Part shown: piece by piece, positions 1 to 8,425 of the stretch
How the letters are laid out: every line of letters begins with the position of its first letter
Position numbering within the stretch: the stretch's first letter is position 1
NCBI RefSeq assembly: GCF_003667275.1
Contig: NZ_RCNV01000007.1
Span: 62,001-126,000 of the forward strand
Source of the DNA: Mesonia aquimarina
GTDB taxonomy: Bacteria > Bacteroidota > Bacteroidia > Flavobacteriales > Flavobacteriaceae
Reading direction: 5' to 3'
DNA length: 64,000 bases
Translations under genes and position numbers: made by a program
The notes under the pieces: model-generated
The model's input: the letters and a program-made list of their open reading frames with translations, nothing else
Databases searched by the model: none
What the model was told of the DNA's origin: nothing

Positions 1-1
1 T

Positions 2-745
2 TCTATTTCTGTTTTTTCTCAAACTCCTCCACGAACACTTATTCAAGGAAAAGTGAATGTTGAAGCAAATGCCAGTGCAGATGGAATCAATGTATACAAT
101 CTAAATAGTTTGGAAGGAACAATTACCAATGAATATGGAGAATTCATGATCCCAGTGAAATTAAATGATAAGCTAATTTTTTCTGCTTTACAATATCAAG
201 AATTTACGGTTATTATAGATAAAAGTGTTATTGAAAATAAACGTTTATCTGTTACTATAAATGAAGCTATAAATGAGTTAGATGAAGTAACCGTTAGGCC
301 TTATAATCTTTCTGGTGACGTTAATGTAGATGTGAGGAAAATAAGAACGACCGATTTCAATGAAATTAATGAGAGTTCTGAAGAAATGGTTGAAACTTTT
401 GGTTACGAAATGCGTCCCGATAAATATTCTGCAGTAGAAAATGATGCGATAGATAAAAGTTACTTAACTAATGGATTAAACTTTGCGAATATTTTTAGAG
501 CAATTTTTAATGAAGATTCAGAAGAACCAAAGCATGTAGATGATATAGATGTAGGAGTAAGAAAAATGTACAATGATGAATTTTTTAAGGATAATTTTGA
601 TATCAAAAGAGAAAACATCAACGAATTTATATTTTATGCTGAAGAAAACGGACTAACTTCTGAAATGCTTCAAAAAGGAAATGAACTAAAATTAATTGAT
701 TTTTTATTAGAAAAAAGTAAAACCTACAAAGCGCAACAAAAATAA
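2..745 (+). CDS. Secreted protein with carboxypeptidase-regulatory-like domain, 5' partial
   Basis: The frame is open to the left edge of the window, so the N-terminus is missing. The residues before the first in-frame GTG (position 53) end in SVFSQ, which looks like the end of a signal peptide, so only the first part of the signal sequence is lost. The visible part matches the next two genes in layout: a short beta-rich domain with the pattern INVYNL...GTITNEYGEF..I (residues about 20-100), of the CarboxypepD_reg-like type common in Bacteroidota surface proteins, then a divergent helical C-terminal part. It is the first of three tandem paralogs. The function is unknown; an envelope or periplasmic location is inferred. 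Confidence 0.75.
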   Translation, partial: SISVFSQTPPRTLIQGKVNVEANASADGINVYNLNSLEGTITNEYGEFMIPVKLNDKLIFSALQYQEFTVIIDKSVIENKRLSVTINEAINELDEVTVRPYNLSGDVNVDVRKIRTTDFNEINESSEEMVETFGYEMRPDKYSAVENDAIDKSYLTNGLNFANIFRAIFNEDSEEPKHVDDIDVGVRKMYNDEFFKDNFDIKRENINEFIFYAEENGLTSEMLQKGNELKLIDFLLEKSKTYKAQQK

Positions 746-779
746 ATTGCGAACGTCTTTTTAATAAGACTTACTTTTT

Positions 780-1526
780 ATGAATAAATTTTACTTTTTT
801 TTCTGCTTGTTTTCTCCTATTTATTTATTTGGTCAAGAAACATTTTTTAGTGGGAAAATTTATGCAGATTCTATAAACACTACACAAATAAACATTGTTA
901 ATTTAAGTCAAGAAATTGGAAGCGTAAATAAAATTGATGGAGTATTTTCTATAGCAGCTAATGCAGGTGATGAAGTTATATTTTCTTCTGTACAGTATCA
1001 GCCGTATCAACTTACAATTACCAAAGAAATGTTAGAAAAAGAAAATAAAATTTTCCTTTTTCTAGAAGTAAATCAATTAAAAGAAGTTAAATTGAGTAAT
1101 ATTGATTTAACCGGAGATCTAGCTTTAGACGCCAAGAATATGAATGTTTATGTTTTTGATCCTCGATCGGTTGGTTTACCCATGGCAGCACCTTCAAGAA
1201 CTTTAGCAGAACGTCGCTTATATACAGCAAGAACTGCAGGTCCCTTAGGTCTTTTGATAAATGCACTTAGTGGAAGATTAGCTATGCTAAAGAGAATGCA
1301 AGAATATGAAAAGCTTGAAGCGTTAATTTATAAAGCAAAAAATATGGTTTCGGAAAAATTTTTAAAAATTGATCTGGAAATTCCTGATAATTATATTGAC
1401 GATTTCTTATATTTTTGTGCTAAAGACAAAAGCTTTACTTCACTCGTGGTAAAAGCCAATGAGCTTAACTTTATTGCCTTTTTAACAACAAAAAAAGAAC
1501 CTTATTTTACATATAAAGATTGGTAG
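780..1526 (+). CDS. Secreted protein with carboxypeptidase-regulatory-like domain (paralog 2)
   Basis: A 248-residue protein with a signal peptide (MNKFYFFFCLFSPIYLFGQ, cleavage near residue 19), a carboxypeptidase-regulatory-like beta domain (about 20-110) and a helical C-terminal part that includes LSGRLAML. It lies 34 bp after paralog 1 and overlaps paralog 3. Bases 833-942 are identical to 1588-1697 in paralog 3, and high similarity continues to about 1180. This points to recent duplication or gene conversion of the N-terminal half, with the C-terminal halves diverged. The fold family is recognisable, but no substrate or partner can be inferred. Confidence 0.8.
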   Translation: MNKFYFFFCLFSPIYLFGQETFFSGKIYADSINTTQINIVNLSQEIGSVNKIDGVFSIAANAGDEVIFSSVQYQPYQLTITKEMLEKENKIFLFLEVNQLKEVKLSNIDLTGDLALDAKNMNVYVFDPRSVGLPMAAPSRTLAERRLYTARTAGPLGLLINALSGRLAMLKRMQEYEKLEALIYKAKNMVSEKFLKIDLEIPDNYIDDFLYFCAKDKSFTSLVVKANELNFIAFLTTKKEPYFTYKDW

Positions 1527-2293
1527 TGTTTATTTATAGATTTTATTTCAGTTTAATTTTGTTGTTAAATGTTTCTGTTTGTTTGAGTCAAGAAACATTT
1601 TTTAGTGGGAAAATTTATGCAGATTCTATAAACACTACACAAATAAACATTGTTAATTTAAGTCAAGAAATTGGAAGCGTAAATAAAATTGATGGAGCAT
1701 TTTCTATAGCAGCCAATACAGGTGATGAAGTTATATTTTCTTCTGTACAGTATCAGCCATATCAACTTACAATTACCAAAGAAATGTTAGAAAAAGAAAA
1801 TAAAGTTTTTCTTTTTCTAGAAGTTAATCAATTAAAAGAAGTTAAATTGAGTAATATTGATTTAACTGGAGATCTTACCAAAGATGCAAAAAATGTAGAC
1901 ACTTATGTTTTTGATCCTCGATCGGTTGGCTTGCCTAGACCAAAACCAAAATTAACTACAGCACAAAGAAGAATAAAAACCCCCACCACCGGTTCAGGCT
2001 TAGTTTCAGTAGATCATATCATAAATAGTATTTCGGGCAGATTAGCAATGCTTTGGCGACAGCGAGAATATGAAATTGAAAAAAACTGGGTTCAAAAAGG
2101 CTTAGAGCAATTTCCACCGAGTTTTTTTACAGAAGAGCTAGAAATTCCAGCGGCATTTCATGAAGATTTCATGTATTTCTGTTTAACAAAAGAAGGTTAT
2201 AAGAACTTTGTTACACACAATAAATTAGAATTAATCAAATTTTTTAAAAAGCAAACAGTTGCTTATAAGAAATTTAAAGAGTGGGATAAATAA
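1526..2293 (+). CDS. Secreted protein with carboxypeptidase-regulatory-like domain (paralog 3)
   Basis: A 255-residue protein whose GTG start overlaps the TAG stop of paralog 2 by one base (TAGTG), which suggests translational coupling. A TTG two codons upstream is an alternative start. The signal peptide ends near VCLSQ. The mature N-terminal half is almost identical to paralog 2. The C-terminal half keeps SGRLAML and a YDD/HEDFxYFC-like segment but is otherwise different. The three genes are likely one operon. The role is unknown; a surface-exposed or outer-membrane-associated function is inferred from the family. Confidence 0.8.
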   Translation: MFIYRFYFSLILLLNVSVCLSQETFFSGKIYADSINTTQINIVNLSQEIGSVNKIDGAFSIAANTGDEVIFSSVQYQPYQLTITKEMLEKENKVFLFLEVNQLKEVKLSNIDLTGDLTKDAKNVDTYVFDPRSVGLPRPKPKLTTAQRRIKTPTTGSGLVSVDHIINSISGRLAMLWRQREYEIEKNWVQKGLEQFPPSFFTEELEIPAAFHEDFMYFCLTKEGYKNFVTHNKLELIKFFKKQTVAYKKFKEWDK

Positions 2294-2426
2294 GCTTTTC
2301 TTTTTTTAGCTTTTCAGCTATTAAATTCTGTATTATTGCATTTATTTTAAACGTTTTAGAAAAAGTAGTGTCTAAATACTAAATAACGCAAAAAAAAGCT
2401 CTACCAATAATTTGAAGCTGGCTTCT

Positions 2427-2930
2427 ATGATGAAATCAAAAAAAATACTAATACTTTTTTTGTTAATTCCACTTTTGGCATTTCCTACAGCACATAAATT
2501 TTATTTGAGTGTAACAGAGGTAAATTATGCAGCGAAAGAAAATACTCTTCAAATTACTTCACGTTTATTTGTAGATGATTTTCAGAAATTACTCCAAAAG
2601 CGTTACGATGAAAATATCCAATTAATACGAGGAGAAAATAAAGACAAAGTAAATGCGTATATTACCAAGTATTTTCGAGAGAAATTACAACTTAGAATAA
2701 AAGATAAAACTTTAAAAATGAATTTCATAGGAAAACGCTATGAAGATGATTTGATTATTTGTTATTTTGAAGTCACTAATGTGAAAAATTTTAAAACTAT
2801 ATCGGTTTCAAATTCGTTATTACTAGACTTATTTGAAGAACAAAAAAATTTAGTTCATTTTTCGAAGAATGGCGATGTAAAAAGTAAAATGCTTCACAAA
2901 GACAAAATAGAAGGAAGAATAAGTTTTTAA
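2427..2930 (+). CDS. DUF6702 family exported protein
   Basis: A 167-residue protein starting at ATG 2427 (ATG 2430 is equally possible; an upstream TTG at 2412 is less likely because the hydrophobic signal begins at MKSKKIL). After the signal peptide comes the family hallmark AHKFYLSVTEV, then TSRLFVDDFQ and the ISVSNSLLLDLF segment near the C-terminus. DUF6702 proteins occur in Bacteroidota directly upstream of M1 peptidases, as here (27 bp gap). The biochemical function is not known. Secretion and co-expression with the peptidase are inferred. Confidence 0.82.
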   Translation: MMKSKKILILFLLIPLLAFPTAHKFYLSVTEVNYAAKENTLQITSRLFVDDFQKLLQKRYDENIQLIRGENKDKVNAYITKYFREKLQLRIKDKTLKMNFIGKRYEDDLIICYFEVTNVKNFKTISVSNSLLLDLFEEQKNLVHFSKNGDVKSKMLHKDKIEGRISF

Positions 2931-2957
2931 ATATATAATTATAATAGATTAGACCTC

Positions 2958-5264
2958 ATGAGTAAATTTAAATTCAGCCTAAGTATGTTAGTTGCCTTAT
3001 TTTCTTTTGCAGTTTTTGCACAAGAAGAAGAGGCAAAAGAACAAGAAAAAGGTCATGTAAATGAAAATAAGTTTCAGCAACTCTACCAAGAGTTTTCAAC
3101 TCCAAACCAGTACAGAACTGCTTCTGGAGCTCCTGGTCCCGCGTATTATCAAAATACGGCAGATTATGAAATGGAGGTTACATTAGATGATAAAAAACAA
3201 CGTCTTTCAGGTTATGAAACCATTACTTACACTAATAATTCACCGGAAGATTTAACCTATTTGTGGATTCAATTAGATCAAAATGTTCGTGCAAAAGACA
3301 GTAAATCTCCATTGAGAAATGGTAGTGGTGTATCACCAGTAACGCAACCGAGAACATTAGTATCAGATTATATGACAGAAGAATTTGATGGTGGTTTTAA
3401 CATTCAAGAAGTTTCTAGAAAAGGGAAACCGCTAAATTACACTATTAATCAAACTATGATGCGTGTAGATTTGCCAGAACCATTAGAAAGTGGGGATGAT
3501 TTTGAGTTCTCTATAAAATGGTGGTATAATATTAATGATCACGTAGTAAACAGAGGAAGATCTGGTTATGAGTATTTTCCTGAAGATGGAAATTATGCCT
3601 ATGTAATTGCTCAATTTTTCCCAAGAATGGCAGTTTATAACGATGTAGAAGGTTGGCAAAATCAACAATTTTGGGGAAGCGGAGAGTTTGCTTTGCCTTT
3701 TGGAGACTATAAAGTAACAATAACTGTTCCAGCAGATCACGTGTTAGATGCTACCGGAAAATTACAAAATAGAAAAGATGTTTTTTCTGATAAAATGATG
3801 GATCGTTACGAGCAAGCGAAAGAATCTTTTGATAAGCCTGTGTTTATTGTTAATGAAGAAGAAGCTATACAGGCTGAAAAAGGAAGTTCAAACAAGACAA
3901 AAACTTGGGAGTTTGAAGCTGAAATGGTTCGTGATTTTGCTTTTACTAGTTCTAGAAAGTACATCTGGGACATGCAAAATGTAAAGATTGGCGATAGAGA
4001 AGTTATGGCGGTTTCATTATATCCAAAAGAAGGAAATCCACTTTGGGAAGAATACTCCACCAAAGCTGTTGCGCACACATTAAAATCTTATAGTGATCAT
4101 ACATTTGATTATCCTTATCATAAAGCAATTTCTGTTCACGCAAAAAATCAAGGAATGGAATATCCTATGATTTGCTGGAATTACGGAAGACCTAATGAAG
4201 ACGGAAGTTATAATGATAGAACTAAATTTGGGATGATTAGTGTAATTATTCACGAAGTTGGACATAACTTTTTCCCAATGATTGTGAATAGTGATGAGCG
4301 CCAATGGGGTTGGATGGACGAAGGTTTAAACAGCTTTGTTGAATATATGGCTGAACAAGAATTTGGGGAAAAATATCCTGATGCAATTGCACCGCTAGAC
4401 AACTATCCTTCACGTCGTGGTCCTGCTGAAAATATTACGAGTTATATGAAAGGGGAGCAAGATTTTATTGCTCCAATTATGAGTAATCCAGAAAATGTGT
4501 ATCAACTAGGTAATAATGCCTATGGAAAACCGGCAACAGCACTTAATATTTTAAGAGAAACGGTAATGGGTAAAGAGCTTTTTGATCATGCTTTTAAAAC
4601 TTATTCGCGTAGATGGATGTTTAAACATCCAACTCCAGAAGATTTCTTTAGAACAATGGAAGATGCTTCTGCTGTAGATTTAGATTGGTTTTGGAGAGGT
4701 TGGTTCTACACAACTGATTATGTAGATATTGGTGTAAAAGATGTAAAATCTTATTTTTTAACAGATAAGCCAACGAAAAAGGGGAAAGAAATTTTAGCTC
4801 GATATGGTATTACAGACCCAAGTCAAGTAAAAGCTGTTTATGTTGTTGAAGAAGGAAGTGATGAGTTTGATGAAGCGATGAAGAATAAATCGCCGTTAGA
4901 AAACTCACCAACTTTAAAGGAATATATGATGGATAATTTCTCTGAAACAGAACGTGCAACTATGGAAGTTCCAAAACATTTCTACGAAATTACTTTTGAA
5001 AAACCAGGTGGGTTGGTGATGCCTTTAATTGTTGAATATACTTATAAAGATGGAACTTCAGAAAGAGTTACTTATCCGGCACAAATTTGGAGAAAGAACG
5101 ATCAAGAAGTTAGCAGAGTAATGGCAACTAATAAAGAGTTAGAACAAGTTACTGTAGACCCAGATCTAGAAACTGCAGATGTAAATAAATCAAATAACAA
5201 TTGGCCTCAAGAAGATACGCCAAATGATTTTGAGAAATTTAAAGAACAACAAGCTAAAGATTAA
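2958..5264 (+). CDS. M1 family zinc metallopeptidase
   Basis: A 768-residue secreted aminopeptidase-type gluzincin with an N-terminal signal peptide ending near FAVFAQ. The zinc site is H432-E433-V-G-H436 with the third ligand E455 in DEGLNSF, spacing exactly that of M1 enzymes. A GMEYP segment at residues 399-403 stands where M1 enzymes carry GxMEN, so substrate N-terminus recognition may differ from classical aminopeptidase N. The N-terminal beta saddle domain spans about 60-300 and a C-terminal extension runs from about 600 to 768. It probably degrades peptides in the periplasm. Transcription is likely shared with DUF6702 and ends at the hairpin at 5295. Confidence 0.93.
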   Translation: MSKFKFSLSMLVALFSFAVFAQEEEAKEQEKGHVNENKFQQLYQEFSTPNQYRTASGAPGPAYYQNTADYEMEVTLDDKKQRLSGYETITYTNNSPEDLTYLWIQLDQNVRAKDSKSPLRNGSGVSPVTQPRTLVSDYMTEEFDGGFNIQEVSRKGKPLNYTINQTMMRVDLPEPLESGDDFEFSIKWWYNINDHVVNRGRSGYEYFPEDGNYAYVIAQFFPRMAVYNDVEGWQNQQFWGSGEFALPFGDYKVTITVPADHVLDATGKLQNRKDVFSDKMMDRYEQAKESFDKPVFIVNEEEAIQAEKGSSNKTKTWEFEAEMVRDFAFTSSRKYIWDMQNVKIGDREVMAVSLYPKEGNPLWEEYSTKAVAHTLKSYSDHTFDYPYHKAISVHAKNQGMEYPMICWNYGRPNEDGSYNDRTKFGMISVIIHEVGHNFFPMIVNSDERQWGWMDEGLNSFVEYMAEQEFGEKYPDAIAPLDNYPSRRGPAENITSYMKGEQDFIAPIMSNPENVYQLGNNAYGKPATALNILRETVMGKELFDHAFKTYSRRWMFKHPTPEDFFRTMEDASAVDLDWFWRGWFYTTDYVDIGVKDVKSYFLTDKPTKKGKEILARYGITDPSQVKAVYVVEEGSDEFDEAMKNKSPLENSPTLKEYMMDNFSETERATMEVPKHFYEITFEKPGGLVMPLIVEYTYKDGTSERVTYPAQIWRKNDQEVSRVMATNKELEQVTVDPDLETADVNKSNNNWPQEDTPNDFEKFKEQQAKD

Positions 5265-5294
5265 GTAAGTTGTTTATAAATAAAATTCATTTTT

Positions 5295-5324
5295 AAGCTG
5301 ACTTTAACGAGTCAGCTTTTTTTA
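5295..5324 (+). terminator. Rho-independent terminator after the M1 peptidase
   Basis: A perfect 8 bp stem AAGCTGAC (5295-5302) / GTCAGCTT (5311-5318) with an 8-base loop is followed by a T run. It lies 30 bp after the peptidase stop codon. Confidence 0.88.
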
Positions 5325-5352
5325 TAAAACAATTAGTAATTATATTTGTCTT

Positions 5353-5631
5353 ATGATAACTCTTCCATTATTTATAAGCGGAACTGAAATAGGTTTTATA
5401 ATCTTTATTTTAGTCATGGTTTTTGGTGCCGATAAAATCCCTGAAATTGCCAGAGGATTGGGAAAAGGCATGAAAACAATAAAAAATGCTACTAATGATA
5501 TTAAGACAGAAATAACCAATAGTGCCGAAAAGCATTTAGATCACGGAGGCGGTAATAATATCAAGGAAGAAGTTAGCAAGGTAAAAGATGATATTGAAGA
5601 AATTACCGGTTCTATAAAGCGTAAACCTTAA
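5353..5631 (+). CDS. tatA: Sec-independent translocase subunit TatA/TatB-like
   Basis: A 92-residue protein with one N-terminal membrane segment (residues about 8-26), then the hinge and amphipathic helix typical of TatA (FGADKIPEIARGLGKGMKTIKNA) and a charged soluble tail. Together with TatC it would form the twin-arginine pore that exports folded proteins. No tatC is nearby, which is common in Bacteroidota. Its stop codon overlaps the start of the PAP2 gene (TAATG). A TAnnTTTG-like box (TATATTTG, 5341-5348) sits immediately upstream, without a convincing -33 element. Confidence 0.88.
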   Translation: MITLPLFISGTEIGFIIFILVMVFGADKIPEIARGLGKGMKTIKNATNDIKTEITNSAEKHLDHGGGNNIKEEVSKVKDDIEEITGSIKRKP

Positions 5632-6194
5632 TGCTTGAACAATTAAAAGAATGGGATCGCGAACTTTTTATCTACTTGAACAGCTTAGGAGTAGAACGGT
5701 TTGATTCTTTCTGGATTTGGGTTACACAAGAAGAAAATTGGATCCTTCTTTACATTATTCTTTTTTTACTTATTATAAAAGCATATTCAAAAAAAGCTTC
5801 TTTAATTGTTTTAGGAGGTTACTTATCAAGTTTTTTAATCACTTTTGGGTTGACACGTCTAATAAAAGCTTCGGTAGCCAGAATTCGACCTAATAATGTA
5901 ACAGAGTTACAAGAGGTTATTCGCATATTACAAGAGCCAACTTATTATAGCTTTGTTTCTGGTCATACTTCAACTTCTATGGCTATCTCAACATTTATTG
6001 TTCTTGTATTGCGCAAACACTTTAAATGGATTTATATTTTATATATATGGCCTATTTTATTCGCCTCTAGCCGAATTTATGTTGGTGTTCACTATCCCGC
6101 AGATATTGCAGTTGGTGCCTTACTGGGAGTGCTTGTTGCTTATATGGTTTATGTAGTTGTAAAAAAATATCTTCGGAAAAATGAGCATATTTAA
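5631..6194 (+). CDS. PAP2 superfamily membrane phosphatase
   Basis: A 187-residue polytopic membrane protein with all three PAP2 signature motifs: K79-x6-R86-P87, S110-G111-H112, and S147-R148-x5-H154-x3-D158. The family dephosphorylates lipid phosphates such as undecaprenyl diphosphate, phosphatidate or lipid A. The exact substrate cannot be told from sequence; undecaprenyl-pyrophosphatase activity is a reasonable guess. It overlaps tatA by one base and the DinB gene by 14 bases, so the three are probably one transcript. Confidence 0.88.
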   Translation: MLEQLKEWDRELFIYLNSLGVERFDSFWIWVTQEENWILLYIILFLLIIKAYSKKASLIVLGGYLSSFLITFGLTRLIKASVARIRPNNVTELQEVIRILQEPTYYSFVSGHTSTSMAISTFIVLVLRKHFKWIYILYIWPILFASSRIYVGVHYPADIAVGALLGVLVAYMVYVVVKKYLRKNEHI

Positions 6195-6696
6195 ACCTAA
6201 AATAGATAATAAGAATCTATTTTTTTATCCATATTTACAAGCGGCTACTGCAGACGAATTGTTGATTTCATTAAAGGAATCACGAGACAATACCAAGTCA
6301 CTCCTTAAAGGGATTACAGCCGAACAAGCAAATTATAAATACTCACCCGAAAAATGGACTGTAAAACAAGTTTTGCATCACATTACTGACTGTGAGCGAA
6401 TTTTATCCTATCGTTTTTTACGATTAAATAGAGGAGATGCTACAGAACTTTTAGCTTTTGACAGAGAATTGTTAGTTGAAAATGAACAAATATCACTTTC
6501 TGTAGAGGCTCTTTTAGAAGAGTTTTTTGCTGTGAGAAATGCTAGTATTCAATTAATTAAAACTTCAAATACAAGTTTACTTGATTTTAAAGCTCCTTAT
6601 AAAGATATAGAATTAAGCCCTAGAATTTTAGGATGGATGATTGCTGGTCACAATCAACATCATTTAAATTTGTTAAAGGAAAAGTACAAGTTATAA
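6181..6696 (+). CDS. DinB family putative metal-dependent protein
   Basis: A 171-residue four-helix-bundle protein of the DinB/YfiT superfamily. Candidate metal ligands are H66 or H67 in QVLHHITD and the histidines in AGHNQHH (157-161), the usual three-His arrangement. Some relatives are thiol-dependent S-transferases, others have no known activity. It overlaps the end of the PAP2 gene by 14 bp and its 3' end overlaps the convergent O-methyltransferase by 6 bp. Confidence 0.82.
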   Translation: MSIFKPKIDNKNLFFYPYLQAATADELLISLKESRDNTKSLLKGITAEQANYKYSPEKWTVKQVLHHITDCERILSYRFLRLNRGDATELLAFDRELLVENEQISLSVEALLEEFFAVRNASIQLIKTSNTSLLDFKAPYKDIELSPRILGWMIAGHNQHHLNLLKEKYKL

Positions 6697-7332
6697 CACG
6701 CGTGTTAAACTCAAACCGTCTCTTATAGGTAGCAATACGGTTTCTACTCGTTTATCATCATTTATTAGACGGTTATACTCTAAAAGCATTTCGGTGTCTT
6801 TATCGCCCGGGTTTAACTTTTCAACCACTTTGCCACTCCATAGCACATTATCAGAAAGGATTAATCCGCCAGAATTCATCTTTGGGACAATGAGTTCAAA
6901 ATATTTAGGATAATTTTGTTTATCAGCATCAATAAAAACAAGATCGAATTTTTCGGTTAATTCAGGAATGATTTTTAAAGCATTGCCAACTTTTTGCTGA
7001 ATTTGATTCTGCCAAGACGATAAATCAAAATATTTTCGCTGAAAATCGTACAGCTCTTCATTTCTGTCTATTGTAATTAATTTTCCATTTTCTTGAAGCC
7101 CTTCAGCCAAACATAAAGCTGAATAACCAGTGTATGTGCCAATTTCTAAAATAGATTTTGGACGGGTTAATTTTGAAATCATGCTGAGCAGTCTTCCTTG
7201 AAAATGACCACTCAACATGCGTGGTTGTAAAACTTTTTGATGTGTTTCTCGACTTAATTTAGCTAATAATTCAGGTTCTTGTTGCGAATGCTGTTCAGCA
7301 TAATTTTCTATTTCTTGCGGTAAAAAATCCAT
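6691..7332 (-). CDS. Class I SAM-dependent O-methyltransferase (COMT-like)
   Basis: A 213-residue enzyme of the Methyltransf_3 (catechol/caffeoyl-CoA O-methyltransferase) family. The SAM motif ILEIGTYTGY is at 61-70, the metal site FIDADK at 134-138 and SDN at 160-162. These are the Mg-binding acids of catechol-type enzymes. It shares one base with the ACMSD gene upstream (TAATG-type overlap) and so belongs to the kynurenine-pathway unit. An o-aminophenol or catechol metabolite of that pathway, such as 3-hydroxykynurenine or 3-hydroxyanthranilate, is a possible substrate by context only. Confidence 0.85.
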   Translation of the reverse strand: MDFLPQEIENYAEQHSQQEPELLAKLSRETHQKVLQPRMLSGHFQGRLLSMISKLTRPKSILEIGTYTGYSALCLAEGLQENGKLITIDRNEELYDFQRKYFDLSSWQNQIQQKVGNALKIIPELTEKFDLVFIDADKQNYPKYFELIVPKMNSGGLILSDNVLWSGKVVEKLNPGDKDTEMLLEYNRLINDDKRVETVLLPIRDGLSLTRVL

Positions 7333-8414
7333 TATGATAAAATTCGGTTAAGCAACTTTTCCTCTTTTTGTTTATCCTCTCCACAAAGCCATCTAATGAC
7401 ATTATTTTCCCAAATATCATCAAATTCTTGTGGGCTAATAATATCTCGTTCTACCGCTAAATCTAAAATTTTTCCTGGATAAGAAGATTGTGGTTCATTT
7501 TCCATTTCACCTAGCGGATAAGGATCGTCTAAGCCCATGATAATTTGTTCGGGTTTTTGGTTTTCGACCAATAATTTTAAAGAACCGGTATCGTGAACCA
7601 AGGTATCGAAGAAAATATTTTTATGTCCTACTGATTTTCTCGGATGCGTTTTACCTTCAAATAAATCGGGTCTTCCATCAAAACCTTGTATTCTTCTTCC
7701 TAAATTAATTTGTGCTAATTGTCCGCCGTGCGCAAAGCAAACACGCATATCAGGATATTTATCGGGATAACCGTTTAAAGTTAAAAAGTGATAAGCATCG
7801 GCACATTGTGCCAACATCCAAATTAAATGAAAACGCCAAGCAGTATTTTCAAGATTTATAAATTTTTCGCCGTCGTACGGATGAACTTCTACGGCCAAAT
7901 TGTATTTACTTGCCAATTCAAAAATGGGTTCATTTTCTTCATCAAAAATACAACGCCAAGTTCCGATGGTGTCCATATAGTGCGTTGGGAGACACAATAA
8001 ACGCATATCTAATTCTTCAACACAACGCTCGATTTCCCATAAAGCACTTTGTACAAATCCCGGATGAACTACAAAACCACATGTGAATTTTGAAGGATGA
8101 TCGTGCTGAACTTTTGCGTTAAAATCATTTTGAAAACGCAGTGCTTTTTTCATTTCTTCAACACGCAAGCCATTTCCGTAAAGTTGCGAAAGGTTTAAAA
8201 CAACTGCGTGATCTATTTTAAAACGCTCCATCCATTCTAATTTTTCATCTAAGAAAAAACTAGAATCAGTTACGGGTCTACGCCAATTTTTTTGAAGCAT
8301 ATATTTTCGTTCGTCATCTACCCAGAAAATCTCTTTGTCTTTCATGAATTGCGGAATTTCTTCCGGATAGGGCAATAAATGTGAATGACCGTTTATACGT
8401 AATTTTCTTTTCAT
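7332..8414 (-). CDS. ACMSD-like amidohydrolase (2-amino-3-carboxymuconate-6-semialdehyde decarboxylase)
   Basis: A 360-residue TIM-barrel amidohydrolase. Zinc ligands follow the ACMSD plan: H10-x-H12, H178 in VEVH, H229 in CFAHGG (the position that activates water or substrate), and an aspartate in GLDDPYPLG (296-297). Context fixes the role. It lies 11 bp downstream of an aldehyde dehydrogenase and near kynureninase and kynurenine monooxygenase, so it should decarboxylate 2-amino-3-carboxymuconate semialdehyde to 2-aminomuconate semialdehyde. The start is ATG 8414. Confidence 0.9.
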   Translation of the reverse strand: MKRKLRINGHSHLLPYPEEIPQFMKDKEIFWVDDERKYMLQKNWRRPVTDSSFFLDEKLEWMERFKIDHAVVLNLSQLYGNGLRVEEMKKALRFQNDFNAKVQHDHPSKFTCGFVVHPGFVQSALWEIERCVEELDMRLLCLPTHYMDTIGTWRCIFDEENEPIFELASKYNLAVEVHPYDGEKFINLENTAWRFHLIWMLAQCADAYHFLTLNGYPDKYPDMRVCFAHGGQLAQINLGRRIQGFDGRPDLFEGKTHPRKSVGHKNIFFDTLVHDTGSLKLLVENQKPEQIIMGLDDPYPLGEMENEPQSSYPGKILDLAVERDIISPQEFDDIWENNVIRWLCGEDKQKEEKLLNRILS

Positions 8415-8425
8415 TTTTTTTAATT

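Noticed and set aside
2412-2426. TTG 2412 as start of the DUF6702 protein
   Set aside because: It adds five residues before a normal signal peptide that begins with ATG; family members start at the MKK-type segment.
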